In this document: piece after piece, positions 45,318 to 53,774 of the stretch | How positions within the stretch are numbered: position 1 is the stretch's first letter | Layout: each line of letters opens with the position of its first letter | Program-made: the position numbers and the translations under genes | Source: Paraferrimonas sp. SM1919 | Lineage (GTDB): Bacteria > Pseudomonadota > Gammaproteobacteria > Enterobacterales > Shewanellaceae | Direction: 5' to 3' | DNA length: 64,000 bases | Assembly (NCBI RefSeq): GCF_010993985.1 | Contig: NZ_WINH01000001.1 | Coordinates: 62,001 to 126,000, forward strand | The notes under the pieces: model-generated | The model's database searches: none | Told to the model about the DNA's origin: nothing | Seen by the model: only the letters and a program-made list of their open reading frames with translations

Positions 45318-46040
45318 TTAGGCTGCGCCTAGTTTTTTTAATAGCATTAATTGGTTAGCATTGACGCCCTGCTTCCAATAAGGAGAGGCTGAGATATTCG
45401 ATTTAGGAATATTGAGCTCTTGAGTAAGTCGCTTAAGCAAGCGTTTATTGACGCTTGCTTCAACCCCCATAAAAACCTGTGGCTTGGTGTTTAGGCTGTT
45501 AACTGCATTGATAAGCGCCTTATCGAGCGCATCAGTGCCTGTTGAACTATCAATCACTTCAAAGTGACTGGGCCAATGCTGCTTTACCATGGCGGCGTTG
45601 ATGCTATCTGGAGTATCAATAATTACCTTAGTTTTGGCAGCCCCTACACGCTTTGCATAAGCGGCTACGGCATTAATGGAGGTTAAATCACCAATCAGTA
45701 AGTAACTGGCTTCATTGAAATTTTTCAATTTCAAAGGCCCAGGGCCGGCAATAGTGATCGCGTCACCTAGCGACGCCTTGAGAGCCCAATCCGTTGCTAG
45801 ACCTTTATGGCGACCAATAACAAAATCAATACTTAAAGTGAGTTGCTGCTCATCAAAATCAGCAATGGTGTATCAACGCATCACCTGCTTTAAGTCATCT
45901 TTAAAGAACAGCTTTACATGTTTACCAATATCTTCCCGAGTCAATCCCAGTAATTGCTCACCTTGAAAAACAATGCGCTTTAAGTTCTGACTTAATAAAT
46001 GAGTATCAATCACACTCACATGACGTTTTTTGGGAATCAT
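45318..46040 (-). pseudogene. Siderophore-interacting flavoprotein (SIP/ViuB-like) with in-frame TGA
   Basis: The frame from ATG 46040 gives MIPKKRHVSVIDTHLL to residue R55, then a TGA at 45873-45875, then Y57-T58-I-A-D-F-D and a clean frame to the stop at 45318, 240 codons in all, about the usual SIP length. The stop falls inside the conserved FAD motif R-x-Y-T. The second part has the NAD-binding-like domain (SYLLIGDLTSINAVAAY) ending in typical ANQLMLLKKLG. No frameshift is needed, so this looks like a single recent nonsense change such as CGA to TGA. Such enzymes reduce ferric siderophores. First gene of the operon. Confidence 0.88.
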
Positions 46041-46057
46041 TACCACCTCAAAGTATA

Positions 46058-46100
46058 GTTGACAATGTCAACCATAATGGAGATGGTTGACATTGTCAAC
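46058..46100. promoter_or_regulatory. Pair of 15-bp MarR-type operators
   Basis: GTTGACAATGTCAAC (46058-46072) and GTTGACATTGTCAAC (46086-46100) are perfect inverted repeats apart from the central base and differ only there. They lie 28 bp apart between the divergent siderophore-reductase gene and the MarR gene. They are the obvious binding sites for the adjacent MarR protein, placed to control both directions. Confidence 0.88.
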
Positions 46101-46180
46101 TTTATTGCTGAAAAAGTGTTAGTTGCTTTAACAGGCTGATCGTCGGTATCATTGTTAAGTCACTTTGATCCGAGCCCCCT

Positions 46181-46612
46181 ATGAAACCCAGCAGCAAGCC
46201 AGAACAATTACCCGTAGCCATATTCCATGCTTATAAATCTGCCTTTAGAAAGTTAATTAATGCAAACGAACGAGGGTTAAATGCCAGTTACGCAAAATCT
46301 ATTGATGCGATTGCAAAAAATGAAAATTGCAGCGCTAATTTGCTGGTAAAATTACTTCAAAGGGATAAAGCACAAATTGCGCGGGTGGTGAAAGATTTAA
46401 TCGCCAAGGGTTGGGTGACCAAAACCCCAAGTGCACACGATAAACGTTTGCAGATCCTAACACTGACGGAGTCAGGACTTGCTATTGCTGCTGATATTGC
46501 TCAAGCTAAACAGACTTTAGCTGCTGCGATTACGGGCAACCATAGTAAAGAAGAACTGGCCACCTTTGAAAAGGTAAGCCAGCAGATGATTGATAATTTA
46601 GAACAATTATAA
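46181..46612 (+). CDS. MarR-family transcriptional regulator
   Basis: 143 residues. The winged-helix core is clear: CSANLLVKLLQRDKAQIARVVKDLIAKGWV and a wing with TPSAHDKRLQILTLTESG. It probably represses its own gene and the divergent siderophore-reductase, cytochrome and outer-membrane operon through the two palindromes upstream. Its stop directly abuts the stop of the next, convergent gene with no gap. Confidence 0.92.
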   Translation: MKPSSKPEQLPVAIFHAYKSAFRKLINANERGLNASYAKSIDAIAKNENCSANLLVKLLQRDKAQIARVVKDLIAKGWVTKTPSAHDKRLQILTLTESGLAIAADIAQAKQTLAAAITGNHSKEELATFEKVSQQMIDNLEQL

Positions 46613-47041
46613 TTAGTCCTGTTCGAAGCGGTCGTAATTCTTCATGCAGTGAATGATTCTAGCGGTATCAATAACTTCTTTGTATTTGACCACTTTGCCA
46701 TTTTCAATAATCACCCATTCAATAAAGAAAAAAGTCGTCAATCGGCCGCGAACGCGCATCCTGGCATCGCCGTAGCAAAATACGTGTCCTTTTTCCGCTT
46801 CTATGTAATTACGGTCGATTTGCTCCATTTCAACATGTTCATTAAGTTCAGCAATCCAGTTTTCTACCCCAACTTTGCCATGGAAAGTGCCAGAAAATGG
46901 CAGGTATTTCTCATTGGGCCCATTACATACCTCCCAAATCACATTATCATCCACAAGAGCTAAGGCATCTGTGGTTGATACTTCACCTTCACTGGAAATG
47001 TTTTCAAAGAGTGCTTTGGCGATATCTAAATTTGTCATCAT
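46613..47041 (-). CDS. SnoaL/NTF2-like protein (copy 1)
   Basis: 142 residues in the SnoaL-like / ketosteroid-isomerase fold: ENISSEGEVS, WEVCNG, YLPFSGTFHGKVGVENWIAELNE, IDRNYIEAEKGHVFCYGDAR, IENGKVVKYKEVID. No signal peptide. The family covers isomerases, cyclases and non-enzymes, so the activity is unknown. It lies 15 bp after its paralogue and shares the motif order with it throughout. GGAT precedes the ATG. Confidence 0.8.
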   Translation of the reverse strand: MMTNLDIAKALFENISSEGEVSTTDALALVDDNVIWEVCNGPNEKYLPFSGTFHGKVGVENWIAELNEHVEMEQIDRNYIEAEKGHVFCYGDARMRVRGRLTTFFFIEWVIIENGKVVKYKEVIDTARIIHCMKNYDRFEQD

Positions 47042-47056
47042 AAATAAATCCTTTTA

Positions 47057-47497
47057 TTAGTTATTTGTTGTCGATTTTGGATATTGGCGGCCTTTGACCA
47101 TTTCGACAATTTTGGTGCAGTCCACCCATTCCTTGTACCAGGTCACTTTACCTTGTTCGACTTTAACCACTTCACTGAATGAAAATGGTACCTTCATGCC
47201 CGCATAGGTGAACAAGCCATTGCCGAAAGCAAAACAATATTCGCCCTCGCAAACGTAAGTACGGTCAATGTGCTCTACCATTAAATATTCTTCTAAAAGT
47301 GCCAACCAAGTTCTGGCACCGGCATGGCCACGGTAAACACCATTAAATGGCAGGTAGGCTTCTGATGCCCCTGGGATCATTTCAATCACGACGTCATCGC
47401 TCATTAACTCGATGACAGCATCGTTTTCAATCGCCCCTTCACTAGAGATGTTCTCTATCAGTTTTAGAGCGATTGCTTTTGTTGAAGGGTAATTCAC
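47057..47497 (-). CDS. SnoaL/NTF2-like protein (copy 2)
   Basis: 146 residues, with a GTG start supported by AAGGA upstream. The same motif order as copy 1 (ENISSEGAIEN, YLPFNGVYRGHAGARTWLALLEE, IDRTYVCEGEYCFAFGN, VEQGKVTWYKEWVD) shows a tandem duplication followed by divergence. Cytoplasmic and of unknown substrate. It lies downstream of a LysR gene on the same strand (92-bp gap), so joint regulation is possible. Confidence 0.8.
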   Translation of the reverse strand: MNYPSTKAIALKLIENISSEGAIENDAVIELMSDDVVIEMIPGASEAYLPFNGVYRGHAGARTWLALLEEYLMVEHIDRTYVCEGEYCFAFGNGLFTYAGMKVPFSFSEVVKVEQGKVTWYKEWVDCTKIVEMVKGRQYPKSTTNN

Positions 47498-47589
47498 ACA
47501 AGTTCCTTAGTAATGGTCAATATCACCAAGGTAACAAACAGAAGTGCCAGTCACTAATGAAAACTCAGCAATCTGAATTTAACAAATCA

Positions 47590-48507
47590 TTAAACAGCAA
47601 TATTCAATGTTAACGCTAAATCTTCTGCCACTTTAGTATCTAGCCATTGTTTAAAATACTGGATCCCGAGCTGATTGTCGCTGTTAGGATTTTGATAATA
47701 AAACACCTTATCTGGGGCAACGCTCGACTGAAGAGGCAGAGCAATCATTTTACCTTCTTTAATATACTGACCACAGGATAAGGAATCCCCTAAGCATACG
47801 CCTTGACCGGCAAAAACCATCTCTTTGAGAATACTAAAATCCGTCAACACGAGCCCTTTTTGCCAATTCACATGGTTTTGATTTGAGCCAGATAGCCAAC
47901 GCTTTAAAAACGTTTTAGAACCATAGTGCAGCAGAGGCAATTGATTTAAATCGCGGTGATTCAAAAATTGCTGATAAATTTCTGGAGAGCAAACTAAAAA
48001 CTCATTCAACTCTAAATAAGTCTGGATATTATCTTCGCCATTAAGTTGGTAAGTGGAGTCAAACAACGCTAAATCGTAATCCCCTAAACGACTTTTTTTA
48101 AGATTATCAAAACTTTCAATTTGCACCTGGATGTCACTATGCTTCTGGCAAAAATCGACAAACCGGCTGGCTAGCCAAGGCTCTGAAATAAAGCGAGAAA
48201 CACAGATATTTAGTTTTCTTAAGGACAGTTGTTGATTGGACTGGGTCACTGTTGAAAGTGAATCTAATATGCTTTCTAAGGGTTTATCTATTTCTTGTAG
48301 CAGTTGTTCTCCAGCCGAAGTTAAACGTATTGCATTGCCATTACGCTCAAAAAGCTTCACTCCTAACCTCTGCTCTAGGCCTTTAATTTGTCTGGTGACA
48401 CCAGCATTAGTTAAAAACAACTCATTAGCAGCTTGGGAAAAACTCAGCTTTTTAGCACTAATGGCAAATACACGCAGGGACTTTAATGAATCAACCTTGA
48501 TAGACAT
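47590..48507 (-). CDS. LysR-family transcriptional regulator (GcvA-like)
   Basis: 305 residues. The N-terminal helix-turn-helix is typical (SLRVFAISAKKLSFSQAANELFLTNAGVTRQIKGLEQRLGVKLFERNG). The substrate-binding domain (~95-300) is of the type found in GcvA/AmpR-like regulators. It lies upstream of the two SnoaL-like genes on the same strand. Confidence 0.9.
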   Translation of the reverse strand: MSIKVDSLKSLRVFAISAKKLSFSQAANELFLTNAGVTRQIKGLEQRLGVKLFERNGNAIRLTSAGEQLLQEIDKPLESILDSLSTVTQSNQQLSLRKLNICVSRFISEPWLASRFVDFCQKHSDIQVQIESFDNLKKSRLGDYDLALFDSTYQLNGEDNIQTYLELNEFLVCSPEIYQQFLNHRDLNQLPLLHYGSKTFLKRWLSGSNQNHVNWQKGLVLTDFSILKEMVFAGQGVCLGDSLSCGQYIKEGKMIALPLQSSVAPDKVFYYQNPNSDNQLGIQYFKQWLDTKVAEDLALTLNIAV

Positions 48508-48566
48508 ACCCTAATCCTTAACTCTTTGACTTTTGTCAACATTAGCAAAAGGGGAAACTAAAGAAA

Positions 48567-48592
48567 AACCCCACCAGTCACCTGATGGGGTT
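48567..48592 (-). terminator. Intrinsic terminator downstream of the TonB receptor
   Basis: AACCCCACCAG / CTGATGGGGTT with loop TCAC, one internal mismatch. On the minus strand five Ts follow. It is the second of two hairpins after the receptor stop. Confidence 0.88.
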
Positions 48593-48623
48593 AATCGAAT
48601 AGATATAAATTAGAGTGGCAACC

Positions 48624-48651
48624 ACAACCGTTAACAATGATTAACGGTTGT
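48624..48651. repeat. 11-bp inverted repeat just after the receptor stop
   Basis: ACAACCGTTAA / TTAACGGTTGT with loop CAATGA, 12 bp past the stop codon. It lacks a T-run and precedes the true terminator, perhaps a 3'-end stabilising structure. Confidence 0.65.
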
Positions 48652-48662
48652 TGACTGATGCC

Positions 48663-51179
48663 TTACTCACCAAAACGGTAAGTGAAGTCAATACCAAAAG
48701 TTCTTGGCATGTTATAGAACACAAAGTGATCTGGCTTCGCTAGAGAGAAACTTTGGTAAGATGGCACTACTTCATTGGTCAAATTACGGCCCCAAATTGC
48801 CACATTCCATTTGTCATACATATCCGCCACCATTAAGCGTGCACCAATGATAGTGGTATTTTGGTCCCACTTATCTGAAGGGTGGTTACCATAACGTAAG
48901 TAGAAATCTGACTTATAAGAAGCATCAAGCTGTGCAGCCATGTATACATTCTCGGTAATATCTGCTTCGTAACGGATATGACCATTAGCTGTGAGTTCAG
49001 GTGCATGTGATAGCTTGTTACCCGTAATATCTACAGCATTGCCATAGGTATCAGCATAATTATCAATACCATTAGTAATTTCAGTGCTTAGGGTACCTAG
49101 CGCACCGCGCACCGTCAGACCTTCGATAATTTGATAAACCCCATCAAGCTCAATACCGCTGATCTTCGCATCGCCAATGCGTGATAACACATCAAAGCCT
49201 TCTGCGGTTGCATACACACCTTGCATATCTTTATAGTCATACATAAACGCTGCAGCGGTGAATTGTAGGGTATTATCAAGAGTAATACCTTTTAGACCTG
49301 CCTCGTAAGACATGATGGTTTCTTTGTTGTATGGCAGAGAATCAACATCCGCAAGTGGCAATGCACCAGGGAAGCCACCAGATTTATAACCGTTAGCAAC
49401 ACGGGTATAGAACATTAAATCTGAGTGAATGTTGTAGTCTAAGCCGACGTTCCAAGCTAGGTGAGAGAAGTCTGCACTCTGATGTAGACGTTCTGTGTTA
49501 TCCGGCTGACCAATGAAAGCTTCAGGGGTCATTTTAACTTTACGAACGCCTTGACCATCTACACCATAAGTTTCATTACTGAAGGTTTTTTCATCTTTAG
49601 AGTAACGTAAACCAAAGTTAAGCTTTAGAGTGTCTTCAATAAGGGCGTAATCTGTTTGAGCGAATACCGCATAGCTTTTGTTTTGTTGGTCAAAGTCATG
49701 ATAGAACACGCCATCTGGGTCGGTAAAATCTGCCCAATACCCTTCAAGACCTGTACCCGCTAATTCCTCAGTCCAAGGCATCATCGCAAATAAAGTAAAT
49801 TGCGGAGTTTCATAACCCGTGCTGTTAACGATATCTTCTTGAGAGAGGTAAGCACCTACCAACCAGTTGAAACGCTCGCCACCTGGTGAGGTTAAACGAA
49901 ACTCTTGATTAAACTGCTTAATTTCAAAGTCTTCGTACTGGTTAATAATACTGGTGTTTTGCCAATTATCATTCAGTTGTAAAGGGGCTTCTTCAAAACC
50001 AAAGCCGCCATCTGCGATAGGAGCGGTATAAATGCTATCTAGAAAATCGCCTACGACTTGTAAATTGATTTCATTACCAATGCCGTCGAGATCGGTTTTA
50101 TGACGGTAGTTGAACTTCTCTGTGGTCGTTAATGAAGTGAAATTAGCAAAGCCAAAATCATGGTCAATGCGAATTGAACCACCGATAAACTCATCATCTG
50201 CAACCGGTTTAAAGTTATAACGACCAGCATTCACATCGCCATCGTTGTCAGTAATGCCTTGCCAAGCATTACCAAAAAGACCATCAACAAAACATTCATT
50301 TGGATCTGGTCGACCCACTTGGCCTGAAGCACAAGCAACACTTGAATCTGTATCAGGATCATAAGTCATCATACCTTCAGCTTGGGGTAGCCAAGGCTCT
50401 GACTTATCAGCACCACCATGGACTTTTAATAAAAACTCGGTATTACCTAGCTCAAAACCTAACTGAAGACGTGCAGCAAATTTATCAATTTTACCATTTT
50501 TATCGAATGTGGCATCTGGGGCATTATTGGTTTGATGACCTTCACCCGAACGTTCAGCTTTAACTGCAAGACGAGTTCTTAAACCATCAACAATGGCCCC
50601 ACCTACCGCACCTTCTAGGTTAGTAGTTTGGTAATTACCCACTGTGGCGGTGACATAACCTTCAAAGTCTTCGGTTGGCTTGTTGGTAATAAAGTTAATC
50701 ACACCCGCAGTAGAGCTTTGGCCAAATAGTGTCCCCTGTGGGCCTTTTAGCACCTCAGCGCGCTCTAAATCGAATACTGAAAAACCCGTCATCGCATTAG
50801 AGCCTAAATAGCCCTCATCCACGTGTACCGCCGCAGTTGGTGAAGAGTTTAGGGTAAAGTCATTCAAGCCTAAACCACGAATGGTAATAATCTTGTTACC
50901 GTTACCACCCGCTGAATTTAACTCGACGTTGGTCATAGTATTAACAATGTCTGATGCGCTATTAATACCAAAATCTTTCATTTGGTTTTGAGATAGTGCA
51001 TCTACCGACATGCCTACATCTTGAAGACGTTGTACACGCTTTTGTGCGGTTACTTCAATAACTTCTAACCCTTTAGCGTCTTCTTTTGCTTCCTCAGCTT
51101 GAGCGCTGAAACCCGTTAATAGGGCAACATTTAATAATGAAAGCTTAAAAAGCTTTTTGTTAAAACTGCGAGTGGTCAT
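48663..51179 (-). CDS. TonB-dependent receptor (CirA/iron-complex type)
   Basis: 838 residues. The signal peptide ends near LLTGFSAQA, with a TonB-box-like VIEVTAQKR at ~40-48. Plug-domain blocks are canonical (ITIRGLGLND, AAVHVDEGYLG, AEVLKGPQGTLFGQSSTAGVINFITNKP). The barrel ends with YNMPRTFGIDFTYRF. The exact ligand cannot be read. It is last in a collinear run after the CDGSH-glutamate synthase gene (118-bp gap), which may contain its own promoter. Confidence 0.93.
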   Translation of the reverse strand: MTTRSFNKKLFKLSLLNVALLTGFSAQAEEAKEDAKGLEVIEVTAQKRVQRLQDVGMSVDALSQNQMKDFGINSASDIVNTMTNVELNSAGGNGNKIITIRGLGLNDFTLNSSPTAAVHVDEGYLGSNAMTGFSVFDLERAEVLKGPQGTLFGQSSTAGVINFITNKPTEDFEGYVTATVGNYQTTNLEGAVGGAIVDGLRTRLAVKAERSGEGHQTNNAPDATFDKNGKIDKFAARLQLGFELGNTEFLLKVHGGADKSEPWLPQAEGMMTYDPDTDSSVACASGQVGRPDPNECFVDGLFGNAWQGITDNDGDVNAGRYNFKPVADDEFIGGSIRIDHDFGFANFTSLTTTEKFNYRHKTDLDGIGNEINLQVVGDFLDSIYTAPIADGGFGFEEAPLQLNDNWQNTSIINQYEDFEIKQFNQEFRLTSPGGERFNWLVGAYLSQEDIVNSTGYETPQFTLFAMMPWTEELAGTGLEGYWADFTDPDGVFYHDFDQQNKSYAVFAQTDYALIEDTLKLNFGLRYSKDEKTFSNETYGVDGQGVRKVKMTPEAFIGQPDNTERLHQSADFSHLAWNVGLDYNIHSDLMFYTRVANGYKSGGFPGALPLADVDSLPYNKETIMSYEAGLKGITLDNTLQFTAAAFMYDYKDMQGVYATAEGFDVLSRIGDAKISGIELDGVYQIIEGLTVRGALGTLSTEITNGIDNYADTYGNAVDITGNKLSHAPELTANGHIRYEADITENVYMAAQLDASYKSDFYLRYGNHPSDKWDQNTTIIGARLMVADMYDKWNVAIWGRNLTNEVVPSYQSFSLAKPDHFVFYNMPRTFGIDFTYRFGE

Positions 51180-51297
51180 TATTGTTCCTTATCGTTTTAG
51201 ACTACAAAACCACTATGCCAGCTTTATTAAAAAAATATGACCCTTTCCAGTTAACCAATAGTCAACATGAGGTTAACGATATGTGAAGCAACAATTA

Positions 51298-52833
51298 TTA
51301 ACCCGATAGACCAGAAAATTTAATCCCGGAAAGTTCGCTCATCCGCTTGTTCCAGGTCGCTAAATCATGCGGGTTAAATTGGCTTAAATCATCATGACCA
51401 CAAGCGCGCGCCATCACCTGCATCAGTTCGGTTGAGGCGTTAAAAAAATTGGCCAGTTGCGTCGCTGAATTATCAATATTTAACCTTGCCCTTAATTCTG
51501 GTTTTTGGGTGGCAATGCCCGCAGGGCAATTATTGCTGTTACACATACGCGCGGCCACACAGCCAATTGCCTGCATAGCAGAATTCGACACCGCCACCCC
51601 ATCTGCGCCTAATGCCAACGCTTTAACAAAATCCATCGGCACCCTAAGTCCGCCGGTAATAATTAAGGTAACGCCACTCGCGCCCACTTTATCAAGGTAG
51701 GCTCGCGCCCTAGCAAGGGCAGGAATGGTTGGTACGCTGATATGATCCCTAAACATCTCTGGCGCCGCGCCCGTGCCACCACCACGACCATCTAAAATGA
51801 TGTAATCGGCGCTGGCATCCAAAGCAAATTGAATGTCATCTTCTATATGGTTGGCACTGAGTTTAAAGCCAATAGGGATACCACCTGTAACCTCCCTTAC
51901 CCTATCGGCAAAGGCTTTAAAGTCGGCTGCGGTATGGAGATCTGCAAAGGTCGGTGGCGAGATTGCTGGCTTACCTTCCTCTATGCCACGCACCTGGGAT
52001 ATTTTGCCAATGTTTTTATTGCCGGGTAAATGGCCGCCTGTGCCGGTTTTCGCCCCTTGGCCCCCTTTAAAGTGAAACGCCTGCACATTTTTTAATTTGG
52101 ACTCATCATACCCAAACTGGGCACTGGCAAGTTCATAGAAGTAACGACTATTGGCCGCTTGTTCTTCCGGCAGCATGCCCCCTTCACCAGAACAAATGCC
52201 TGTCCCCGCAAGCTCTGCGCCTTTAGCAAGACTGATCTTAGCTTCCTCAGATAGCGCCCCAAAACTCATGTCTGAGACAAACAAAGGGATCTGCAGTTTA
52301 AGGGGCTTTTTAGCATTGGGGCCTATCACTAATTCGGTATTTACTGCCACATATTCCATTAGAGGCTTAGTGGCCATTTGCGCCACCATAATTTGAATAT
52401 CATCCCAGTGGGGTAATAAATGACGGGGTACGCCCATCGATGTCATTGGCCCATGGTGACCAAGTTTAGATAAACCTTCTTTGGCCAGCTGATGAATAAA
52501 AGTCACCGTAGGTTCTTCGGTGGTGACGGTGGCTACCGGAATATCGCCAACGCTAGCGGTTATGCCTGGGCCTTGTTTGCCAACTTGCTCATTGGAAAAG
52601 GCTTTATGGCTGCCATCGCAAAAAGGCAAGTTGTTAGAGTGCTTGCATTGACACAGGTAACTGTCCCCGGACTCCTCTGCCGTGAATGCCTTAGGTTTAA
52701 AGCTTGAACCAGCATGACTGCCATCACAGAAGGGTTGGTTACTCGATTTACCACAGTTGCAAAAGTAATATTCTTCACCCTTAGTGAGCTCCACTTTGAT
52801 GGGTTTATTATCGGCAATCGTTGGCTTAGTCAT
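51298..52833 (-). CDS. Double-CDGSH / glutamate synthase-like FMN domain fusion
   Basis: 511 residues. Two CDGSH iron-sulfur modules open the protein: C25-x-C27 ... C36-DGSH40 and C61-x-C63 ... C72-DGSH76, each a potential [2Fe-2S] site with 3Cys-1His ligation. Residues ~140-490 form a GltB-type FMN barrel (PLFVSDMSFGALS, AFHFKGGQGAKTGTGGHLPG, DGRGGGTGAAPEMF, TGGLRVPMDFVKALALGADG) with the Fe-S cysteine cluster C425, C431, C436. The glutamine amidotransferase domain and the GltD subunit are missing, so it is not an ordinary glutamate synthase. The electron donor and substrate are unknown. Confidence 0.9.
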   Translation of the reverse strand: MTKPTIADNKPIKVELTKGEEYYFCNCGKSSNQPFCDGSHAGSSFKPKAFTAEESGDSYLCQCKHSNNLPFCDGSHKAFSNEQVGKQGPGITASVGDIPVATVTTEEPTVTFIHQLAKEGLSKLGHHGPMTSMGVPRHLLPHWDDIQIMVAQMATKPLMEYVAVNTELVIGPNAKKPLKLQIPLFVSDMSFGALSEEAKISLAKGAELAGTGICSGEGGMLPEEQAANSRYFYELASAQFGYDESKLKNVQAFHFKGGQGAKTGTGGHLPGNKNIGKISQVRGIEEGKPAISPPTFADLHTAADFKAFADRVREVTGGIPIGFKLSANHIEDDIQFALDASADYIILDGRGGGTGAAPEMFRDHISVPTIPALARARAYLDKVGASGVTLIITGGLRVPMDFVKALALGADGVAVSNSAMQAIGCVAARMCNSNNCPAGIATQKPELRARLNIDNSATQLANFFNASTELMQVMARACGHDDLSQFNPHDLATWNKRMSELSGIKFSGLSG

Positions 52834-52871
52834 AGGTCATCCTAAATTAATTTAAAGGGTAATAAGGTCTG

Positions 52872-53750
52872 CTAAGTTTTTCCTTGTAATGAGTGTAGTA
52901 TCTCTCTAGCCAGTTTTGCACTGTCACTTAAACAGGCTTCACTGGTAAACATTAAACCTAACTCAATCGATTTAGACGCCATCGAAGATATGGGCAGTGC
53001 TAGCAATGAATGATTATCAAAATCAGCCTGAACCAGCTCTTTGGGTAACCAAGCGTACCCCAACCCCGCCTTAATTAACTTAATTGAAGTGCTGATATTC
53101 GATACACTCCACCTATGTTCAGCTCCAACCCAACCATGATCAAGCTCTTCACTACTATGGGAATCTCGTACCACGATCTGCCTGTGACCGACTAAGTCTT
53201 CGATTGCTAACTCTGAAACGCCAGATAATGGGTGCTCAGTTGCAGCCACTGCAACAAATTCTACTTTACATAACGGCTCAAAATATCTATCGACAACAGG
53301 GAAGCCACCTATCGCCAAATCCACTTTAGAAGCCACCAGTAATTCTGAGGTACCGCTTAAGGTGGTTTCAAAAATCTCTAAATCTATATTGGGTCTGGTT
53401 TCATTTAACGCATGCATTAAGCCATTTACTAGCGTCCTTGGCGTAACCTGATCAATGGCAATACTTAAGGTCTCTTTAGGGCTATTTTTCAACCCTAATG
53501 AAATACTTTCAATTTTCTTCGCTTCATCTAGGATATGCACCGCTCGCCTTAAAATCACCTTGCCTGAAGGTGTCAGTGATACCTTTCTACCCTCTGTCTC
53601 AAACAGTTCTACTCCCAGCTGCGCTTCAATTTTTTGTATGGATTGATATATGCTCGAAGCACTTTTGTAGACCACTGACGCTGCTTGATTAAAGCCCCCA
53701 TTTTCAGCAACGGCACGGAACATTCGCCATTGCTCTAAGGTTATTTTCAC
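52872..53750 (-). CDS. LysR-family transcriptional regulator
   Basis: 292 residues with an N-terminal helix-turn-helix (MKITLEQWRMFRAVAENGGFNQAASVVYKSASSIYQSIQKIEAQLG) and an effector domain with VFVAVAATEHPL-like strands. It lies 38 bp before the CDGSH-glutamate synthase gene and 24 bp after the Tsx-like gene, within a same-strand run, so it probably controls this cluster. Confidence 0.9.
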   Translation of the reverse strand: MKITLEQWRMFRAVAENGGFNQAASVVYKSASSIYQSIQKIEAQLGVELFETEGRKVSLTPSGKVILRRAVHILDEAKKIESISLGLKNSPKETLSIAIDQVTPRTLVNGLMHALNETRPNIDLEIFETTLSGTSELLVASKVDLAIGGFPVVDRYFEPLCKVEFVAVAATEHPLSGVSELAIEDLVGHRQIVVRDSHSSEELDHGWVGAEHRWSVSNISTSIKLIKAGLGYAWLPKELVQADFDNHSLLALPISSMASKSIELGLMFTSEACLSDSAKLAREILHSLQGKT

Positions 53751-53774
53751 CTACTAATTTCCTTTTATCATTAT

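Noticed and set aside
45873..45875. TGA as a selenocysteine codon in the siderophore-interacting protein
   Set aside because: The family has no selenoproteins, the position is a variable residue of R-x-Y-T, and no selenocysteine-insertion stem-loop is apparent just downstream. A nonsense change is simpler.
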